Positions 7,465 to 11,550 of a stretch of 11,550 nucleotides of DNA are shown here, piece by piece. The first letter of the stretch is position 1, and every line of letters begins with the position of its first letter. This stretch comes from Acidobacteriota bacterium (GTDB taxonomy: Bacteria > Acidobacteriota > Blastocatellia > Pyrinomonadales > Pyrinomonadaceae), in the NCBI GenBank assembly GCA_020853255.1, contig JADYZI010000094.1:1-11550 (forward strand). Direction: 5' to 3'. The notes under the pieces are model-generated. The model saw only the letters and a list, made by a program, of their open reading frames with translations. It did no database searches and was not told where the DNA came from. The position numbers and the translations under genes were made by a program.

Positions 7465-8190
7465 ATGAAGATCCTTATCATCGAAGACGAAGCTCACATC
7501 GCCGACGGCCTGCGGTTTAACATTGAGGCTGAAGGGCACGAGGCCGAGATCGCGCCCGATGGCGAAACCGGGTTGGAACTTGCCGCACGCGGGTTCGATG
7601 CGATCGTGCTGGATGTAATGCTGCCCGGCATCGACGGATTCGACGTTGCCCGCTCTTTGCGCGAACGAAATGACTTTACGCCTATCCTTATGCTGACCGC
7701 CCGCGGCCGCCCCGAAGATGTGCTCAAAGGCTTTGAGGCCGGCACCGACGACTACCTGCCAAAGCCGTTCGACCTGGAGATCTTTCTCGCCCGCCTGAAC
7801 GGCCTGCTTCGCCGCCGCGAATGGTCGCGCCGCGAAACTTCGCACGTCCGCCTCGGCGATACTTTTGAAATAAACGGCAAGACGATCGACTTTGCCAATC
7901 TCGAACTCCGCAGCGGCGGCGAAACCATCCACCTCACAATGATGGAGATAAAACTCCTCCGCTACCTGATCGACCACGACGGCCAAACCGTCTCGCGGAA
8001 TACGATACTCGAAGATGTCTGGGGCCTGCAGGAAGATACCGACACCAGAGCGATAGATAATTTCATCGTGCGATTGAGAAAATACCTCGAAGACACGCCA
8101 AACGACCCGCAGATCGTGAAAACTGTGCGCGGTGTCGGGTATAAGTTTGTGGGTGTGAATGATCGGGGTGATCTCGCGAATCTAAAGTGA
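7465..8190 (+). CDS. OmpR/PhoB-family response regulator
   Basis: From ATG 7465 the 241-residue protein starts directly with the first receiver strand MKILIIEDE. The receiver (about 1-118) shows acidic Glu7/Asp8, phosphoacceptor Asp50 in IVLDVMLPG, Thr78 in MLTA and Lys100 in YLPKPF. The C-terminal winged helix (about 128-230) has the OmpR-type layout LTMMEIKLLRYLI, the recognition helix region around AIDNFIVRLRKYLED, and the ending IVKTVRGVGYKF. It is therefore a DNA-binding transcription regulator. A TTG at 7411 in frame would add 18 residues without family support. The gene lies 57 bp after the kinase stop. Kinase-before-regulator is the less common order. OmpR-type regulators bind direct repeats about 11 bp apart, as found upstream of the desaturase. 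Confidence 0.94.
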   Translation: MKILIIEDEAHIADGLRFNIEAEGHEAEIAPDGETGLELAARGFDAIVLDVMLPGIDGFDVARSLRERNDFTPILMLTARGRPEDVLKGFEAGTDDYLPKPFDLEIFLARLNGLLRRREWSRRETSHVRLGDTFEINGKTIDFANLELRSGGETIHLTMMEIKLLRYLIDHDGQTVSRNTILEDVWGLQEDTDTRAIDNFIVRLRKYLEDTPNDPQIVKTVRGVGYKFVGVNDRGDLANLK

Positions 8191-8231
8191 TAGGTTTGAA
8201 GTGACAAAAAAATGCTTGTACGTTTGGTCCG

Positions 8232-8266
8232 GGTTATCACCTTTCACTTATCAGTTATTACTTATT
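8232..8266 (+). repeat. Degenerate heptamer tandem tract (five units)
   Basis: Five 7-base units in strict register start at 8232, 8239, 8246, 8253 and 8260. They include ACTTATC, AGTTATT and ACTTATT, with consensus A-(C/G)-T-T-A-T-(C/T). T is invariant at unit positions four and six. The tract lies in the 161-bp gap after the response regulator. ACCTTTC at 8239-8245 closely resembles ACCTTTT at 6509-6515, so this tract and the one before the kinase look related. The rest of the gap (8191-8351) contains the short hairpin GGTGT-TATG-ACACC at 8321-8334 but no T-run, no promoter I can support, and no credible gene. Confidence 0.5.
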
Positions 8267-8320
8267 CCGGAACCGGATCTTGGTCAAATATCAACTTTGT
8301 ACAAACCTGATCATGCAGGC

Positions 8321-8334
8321 GGTGTTATGACACC
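8321..8334. repeat. Perfect small hairpin GGTGT-TATG-ACACC between convergent genes
   Basis: Five-base perfect arms flank a four-base loop between the plus-strand response regulator and the minus-strand nuclease-like gene, 18 bp beyond the latter's stop. It could contribute to transcript ends from either side, but neither strand has a T-run next to it, so it is not called a terminator. Confidence 0.25.
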
Positions 8335-8351
8335 CTCGAAAAATCATTGGA

Positions 8352-9836
8352 TCACTCAAAATAATTCCGCCTTGCTATTACCTTTATCTCCTTTCGCCAA
8401 TTTTCGTGGAGTTCAAATCGCCATAGTTCGATCTCGGGTGTGAGCATGCGCGCGAAGTACTCGAAATCTCGGTGAAAGCTTAATGCTGGCGCGACGGCGT
8501 AAACCAGGGGTGGTTTGTCGATGATCTCGAGCTCGCCGAATACGCGGGCACGGCGTATTTCGCCGCGGCGGCGGAGATGTTCGATCTTTCGCCAATAGTC
8601 GGCGGCCTGAAACGGGGTTTCGCGGTCGGGTGCGGCTTTTATTTCTATCACTACAAGCCGCCCGTCACGGCGAAGGGCCAGCAGGTCGATCTTATCGGCG
8701 GCCGCGGTGCGAAACTGATTGTAGATCGGGGCAAGAATAAGATTGGCGTCGAGCAGTTTAATATTTCGGCGCAGGATCGATTCGAGCCAGGATTCCGGCG
8801 AATGACGATAAAATTCGTGCCGCTTTGAGGCCGGATCGGCCGTCCGATAGGTTTTCAGGCCGTCGAGCAAACGATCCAGTTCCGGCCGCGTTTGATCATT
8901 CAGCGGACGCTTTGCCGGTTCAACGCCAAACCAGGCCAATTCCGATCCCGCCATCAACCGCACCCGGGCAAACGCGAGCCCATTGAATCGCAGCGTTTTG
9001 CCGTGACGCGAATGCATCACATCGATCGCTTCGGGAGCAAGGCCAATTATCTTTCGCGCCGTTTCGCCCGCTTCAACCTCGTCCGGCAGGTTCAGCTTTC
9101 TCGGTTTCTCGCGCCACAATCTGCTTGTCGTGATCTCGGCCCGCGGCCTGAGGGCCTCAGCCCCGCCTAAACGGTTCAGTTCAAAAATACGTATCGACGA
9201 CCTGACGGGAGCTTTCAGCAACGCGTGCAGTTTTTGCAAATTTGCCGCCGGGCGTTTCTCGGCAATAATGTGCAATTCACGGACCGGCTTTTTTGCACGC
9301 GCCCTGAGGCGTTCGAACCAAAGGATCGAAGACGCAAGTATCGATTCGGCGGTGCTGGCCCCGGCGATGTCGGCATAAACGGCAAAGCGCCCGTTTTCGC
9401 GGCCTTCGGCAACTATCTCGGCAAAACGCCCGCTGCCGGCATTTAAGGCGACGCGGATGATCTTAACACCGGCCGCGGACCGTTCGACCAGTGACGCAAG
9501 TTCGTTTGCACGCTCGAGCCTGGCCAGCTCGACGTTTGCCGCAAGGGCCCCGGCGGATACGCGTGGAACGAGCCGCACGGCCTCGGGTTCACCGCCGAAC
9601 GGCGCTGAGAGTGATAGGCCTATCTGCTCGCCGTCCAACTCGAACGCGACAAGCCCCCGCAGCCGAAACCCATTCTCGCCGACCGCACCGAACAGCGGGC
9701 CTCTTTCCGCCCGCTCTATCTCGATCTCGCGGCGGTTTAGCGGAAAACTGCGCCCGTTCTCGCCGATCATCAGCCACTCGGCGTGAGCGTCAAGCATTGA
9801 TTCAAGATCTTGTGTCGATGCATGGGCGGCTACCAT
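8352..9836 (-). CDS. Uncharacterised protein with C-terminal PD-(D/E)XK (NucS/DUF91-like) nuclease domain
   Basis: This protein has 494 residues, mostly unrecognised. Around 345-435 it shows a restriction-type nuclease core: a helix with Glu348/Glu352 (SPESWLESIL), then DKIDLLAL with Asp384, DGRLVVIEIK with Glu398 and Lys400, and FQAADYW with Gln410 and Tyr414. The order E, D, E-x-K, Q-x-x-x-Y is that of NucS/DUF91 and Mrr-type domains, so a DNA-cutting or DNA-repair role is possible. The first ~300 residues are charged and rich in Ala, Arg and Glu, with no motif I know and no signal peptide or membrane helix. Its ATG at 9836 lies inside the last codons of the SGNH hydrolase gene (7-nt overlap), so translation is probably coupled. 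No methylase or other restriction partner is present. A cytoplasmic nuclease of unknown purpose is the best description. Confidence 0.75.
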   Translation of the reverse strand: MVAAHASTQDLESMLDAHAEWLMIGENGRSFPLNRREIEIERAERGPLFGAVGENGFRLRGLVAFELDGEQIGLSLSAPFGGEPEAVRLVPRVSAGALAANVELARLERANELASLVERSAAGVKIIRVALNAGSGRFAEIVAEGRENGRFAVYADIAGASTAESILASSILWFERLRARAKKPVRELHIIAEKRPAANLQKLHALLKAPVRSSIRIFELNRLGGAEALRPRAEITTSRLWREKPRKLNLPDEVEAGETARKIIGLAPEAIDVMHSRHGKTLRFNGLAFARVRLMAGSELAWFGVEPAKRPLNDQTRPELDRLLDGLKTYRTADPASKRHEFYRHSPESWLESILRRNIKLLDANLILAPIYNQFRTAAADKIDLLALRRDGRLVVIEIKAAPDRETPFQAADYWRKIEHLRRRGEIRRARVFGELEIIDKPPLVYAVAPALSFHRDFEYFARMLTPEIELWRFELHENWRKEIKVIARRNYFE

Positions 9837-10603
9837 GAAACTTTAGTGCCAAAATATTCGATCATCGCTTCGGCCCATTCCGCATAGCCGGTCTCGGACG
9901 GATGGATACCGTCGGCAAAGAAGGTCTCGACATTCAACGAATGGGGCTGCGGATAATAATAAACGCGGTCAGCTCCCGCCGTAAATGCGCGTATGTTGCG
10001 GTCATGCAGTTTTGATAGCTCCCATAACAGGAACTTTATCGGCTGGGGCAATGCGGGCGAATATTTGATCATCGGGCAGTTCGAGATAAATATCACCGCG
10101 TCCGGGCTCAGGCGGCGCATGACCGCGATAAGCTCAAGCATATCCCGCCGCCATTTTTTCGGCGAGCTCAGTTTCAGGACATCGTTACCGCCAATTCCCA
10201 GAAGGATGTAATCGAAACGCTTGTCCGGTATCTGCGGAACCAATTCGTCGATGGTCCGTCGCGCCGTGACACCATTTTTGCCGATAACGTCCCACTCGAT
10301 CTTGCGGCCTGTCCGGTCGGCAAGACGCAAGGCAAACTGTCCGGCCATTGCCTCCTTGTGCGTTCGGGCGCCAAGCCCGGCGACGGTGGATTCGCCAATG
10401 ACCAGCAGCTTTGCGGCAGGTTCGCCGGCGCCGACGCTTCCCGATCTCTCGCCGCCGGCATCGGGCAAAAGCCCGATCTTCCGCCGCGTGTACTGTCCCT
10501 GAAGATAAAGCAGCGGTGAAACAGGCAGCAAAAACGCGGCCGCGGTGATATATGCCGCTTGCCAGCGTGCCAAACCGCGCGTTTTGTCACCGTTCAGTGT
10601 CAT
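9830..10603 (-). CDS. SGNH/GDSL-type lipolytic hydrolase, membrane-anchored
   Basis: This 257-residue SGNH-fold hydrolase has blocks in order: block I as GESTVAG with nucleophile Ser72 (GES replacing GDS), block II GKNG with the oxyanion Gly/Asn (108-111), block III GIGGND with Asn140, and block V DGIHPSETGY with Asp231 and His234 completing the triad. A hydrophobic segment near 16-36 follows a basic start and looks like an uncleaved signal anchor, placing the catalytic domain in the periplasm. The family cleaves esters of lipids, thioesters or acetylated sugars, and the substrate cannot be told. Its last bases overlap the ATG of the nuclease-like gene by 7 nt, so the two are co-transcribed. 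The start ATG at 10603 is only 24 bp from the divergent lipoprotein start and has no Shine-Dalgarno. Confidence 0.9.
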   Translation of the reverse strand: MTLNGDKTRGLARWQAAYITAAAFLLPVSPLLYLQGQYTRRKIGLLPDAGGERSGSVGAGEPAAKLLVIGESTVAGLGARTHKEAMAGQFALRLADRTGRKIEWDVIGKNGVTARRTIDELVPQIPDKRFDYILLGIGGNDVLKLSSPKKWRRDMLELIAVMRRLSPDAVIFISNCPMIKYSPALPQPIKFLLWELSKLHDRNIRAFTAGADRVYYYPQPHSLNVETFFADGIHPSETGYAEWAEAMIEYFGTKVSW

Positions 10604-10612
10604 TATGATAAA
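10584..10612 (+). promoter_or_regulatory. Candidate sigma-70-type promoter for the lipoprotein gene
   Basis: TTGTCA at 10584-10589 (five of six matches to TTGACA) is followed after 17 bp by GATAAA at 10607-10612 (four of six matches to TATAAT). The predicted start of transcription, near 10619, would leave a leader of under ten bases before ATG 10628. The -35 lies inside the 5' end of the divergent SGNH hydrolase gene, as it must with a 24-bp gap. On the minus strand a perfect TTGACA at 10640-10635 lacks a good -10 partner. Confidence 0.35.
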
Positions 10613-10627
10613 CTTCGAACAACCTTA

Positions 10628-11287
10628 ATGTTTTTGTCAAATCCTACTAAATCCCTCCTCGTCGGACTCCTGATTATGTTATCAACTACGGGATGCGGAA
10701 TATTCGGTACGCGCGGGGACATTGTCACCCGTATTTCGGATGACACGAAGAGCAATATTCCGTTCAAGACGACAGAGCCCGAAAACTTCCAGTGTGAGAT
10801 AGTAGAGACAGCAGGCAATATCGTACGGCGAAAGCGGATCGCGAAAAAAGGGACGTGGCGGCGGGTTGATTTTGACTATGGCGAACCAGCTCAACGTGCC
10901 CTGCTCCAGACAGATAAGAATTATATTCTTGACATCGGCCGCGGCCTGTACGCCGAGGGCCAAACGGGCACAGGCGGGCAATTCAGCGAGCTGACACACG
11001 AACTTCTCAACACCGGACAGCGTTCAGAATTTGAAGAAACGGCCCGCGACGGAAATATGGCCGTGTACACCATCCGCCCGGCAAACGGCGGATCAAGCGA
11101 GATCGTCGTTCACTATGACGAGTCGGTCGGGATGCCTGTGAAACAGGAGTTCTTTTCGCTTGCCGGCGGGACGCGAACGCTTGCGTTCACCGTTGAGATC
11201 GTCAACTTCAAACGTGAACCGGATGCTGACGCTTTCACAATACCAAGCGGATTCAAAAAGGTGCCCATCGACAAACTCCTTTTGTGA
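10628..11287 (+). CDS. Predicted lipoprotein, LolA/LppX-like fold
   Basis: From ATG 10628 the protein has 219 residues. It starts with a lipoprotein signal: Lys8, the hydrophobic run LLVGLLIML, and a lipobox ending TTGC with Cys23. The mature part is rich in beta strands (FQCEIVETAGNIVRRKRI, a WRRVDFDYG stretch, YILDIGRGLYAEG). It ends with a pattern typical of LolA/LolB/LppX-superfamily lipoproteins: a DESVGMPVKQEFF stretch followed by VEIVNFKREPDADAFTIPSGFKKV. Such proteins carry lipids or lipoproteins across the periplasm. The match rests on fold-like pattern and is not certain. The frame can be opened upstream to 10559, but that reading would run into the opposite gene and mask the signal. 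Its stop TGA overlaps a GTG of the following small ORF. Confidence 0.78.
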   Translation: MFLSNPTKSLLVGLLIMLSTTGCGIFGTRGDIVTRISDDTKSNIPFKTTEPENFQCEIVETAGNIVRRKRIAKKGTWRRVDFDYGEPAQRALLQTDKNYILDIGRGLYAEGQTGTGGQFSELTHELLNTGQRSEFEETARDGNMAVYTIRPANGGSSEIVVHYDESVGMPVKQEFFSLAGGTRTLAFTVEIVNFKREPDADAFTIPSGFKKVPIDKLLL

Positions 11288-11385
11288 TCTTCTTCTGGGT
11301 TTTGTCGCTGGCCCTAACCGCAGAAGAAGGTGAAGTGAGGAAAAAGAAGCCGCTGGAAAATACAAAGCCGTTTAAACTGGGATGA
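11284..11385 (+). CDS. Small 33-residue membrane or secreted protein, translationally coupled (hypothetical)
   Basis: A GTG at 11284-11286 opens a 33-codon frame that ends at TGA 11383-11385. The GTG overlaps the lipoprotein stop (GTGA), and the stop overlaps the ABC exporter's ATG (ATGA). The small frame thus exactly fills the gap between two genes with 4-nt overlaps at both ends. The product starts with a hydrophobic stretch (MIFFWVLSLALTA), followed by a polar, lysine-rich tail (EVRKKKPLENTKPFKLG). This would make a single-pass membrane peptide or a short signal-like peptide. No family is recognised. An in-frame GTG at 11335 preceded by AGAAGG is a shorter alternative. The overlaps are the main evidence. 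An untranslated spacer is still possible. Confidence 0.5.
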   Translation: MIFFWVLSLALTAEEGEVRKKKPLENTKPFKLG

Positions 11386-11550
11386 CACCGATCCGCAAAT
11401 TCGCTCGATTCGTCAAACCGTACCGCTGGCAAATGGCGGCCGGGATCGGGTGTATTCTTGTCTCTTTGTGTTTTGGCCTTCTGGTGCCATATCTGGTCGG
11501 CATGACGGTCGATCTTTTGTCTGAGCGCGAGAATTTTACGTGGCGGAACA
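11382..11550 (+). CDS. ABC exporter, N-terminal transmembrane part (continues past window)
   Basis: From ATG 11382 the frame stays open to the right edge (56 complete codons). The N-terminus reads FARFVKPYRWQ, then a hydrophobic helix (about residues 18-36), then VPYLVGMTVDLL. This is the usual beginning of type IV (MsbA-like) ABC exporter half-transporters, with an elbow helix, TM1 and the loop leading to TM2. The ATP-binding domain would lie outside the window, so substrate and completeness cannot be judged. The ATG overlaps the stop codon of the small upstream ORF (ATGA), suggesting coupled translation with it and with the preceding lipoprotein. Confidence 0.82.
   Translation, partial: MTPIRKFARFVKPYRWQMAAGIGCILVSLCFGLLVPYLVGMTVDLLSERENFTWRN

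Noticed and set aside
7225..7986. A 253-codon open frame on the minus strand, overlapping the kinase end and the response regulator.
   Set aside because: It lies opposite two genes with complete, canonical domain motifs. Its product shows no recognisable domain, and such long antisense frames arise from GC-rich third positions.
8201..8443. An 80-codon plus-strand frame starting in the gap after the response regulator.
   Set aside because: It has no ribosome binding site, runs through the heptamer tract, ends inside the opposite nuclease-like gene, and its product has no family features.

Overview
The window looks like an ordinary chromosomal stretch of a Gram-negative bacterium. It encodes a lipid A type acyltransferase, three proteins with lipoprotein or Sec-type N-termini, and a moderately GC-rich, tightly packed gene set. 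The mix of envelope genes, the many starts without a clear Shine-Dalgarno, and the heptamer-like intergenic tracts would suit an Acidobacteriota (Blastocatellia-like) genome. That placement is an impression from the sequence and was not tested by any search.

Layout. (1) The left edge holds the C-terminal end of phosphate acetyltransferase (+), meeting tail to tail, 4 bp apart, a membrane PAS-GGDEF diguanylate cyclase (-). (2) A four-gene minus-strand run reads from 5279 down to 2197: a SpoIIAA/STAS-like small protein, a LpxL/HtrB-type acyltransferase, an exported cyanophycinase-like peptidase, and a cyclase-family (kynurenine formamidase-like) lipoprotein. (3) A roughly 280-bp divergent regulatory region precedes an acyl-lipid/acyl-CoA desaturase (+), which ends at a strong intrinsic terminator. 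(4) Next comes a histidine kinase with almost no extracytoplasmic domain, followed by an OmpR-type response regulator (+). (5) A minus-strand pair follows: an SGNH/GDSL hydrolase overlapping by 7 nt a 494-residue protein with a C-terminal PD-(D/E)XK nuclease-like domain. (6) At the right edge are a LolA/LppX-like lipoprotein (+), a previously uncalled 33-codon ORF, and the start of an ABC exporter (+). These three are linked by GTGA and ATGA overlaps.

Working together. Much of the window concerns the envelope: acyl chain addition, acyl chain desaturation, a membrane-embedded sensor kinase next to the desaturase, two exported hydrolases, and a lipoprotein/ABC exporter unit. I infer, without proof, that the kinase/regulator pair may respond to membrane state and act on the desaturase, whose upstream region carries an 11-bp-spaced direct repeat of the kind OmpR-family regulators use.

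I did not find a clearly new multi-gene defence or mobile system. There is no CRISPR array, insertion sequence, tRNA or rRNA. The most interesting items are the doubly overlapping small ORF at 11284-11385, two 7-bp-periodic intergenic tracts flanking the kinase/regulator pair, the exported cyanophycinase beside a cyclase lipoprotein, and the uncharacterised nuclease-like protein.
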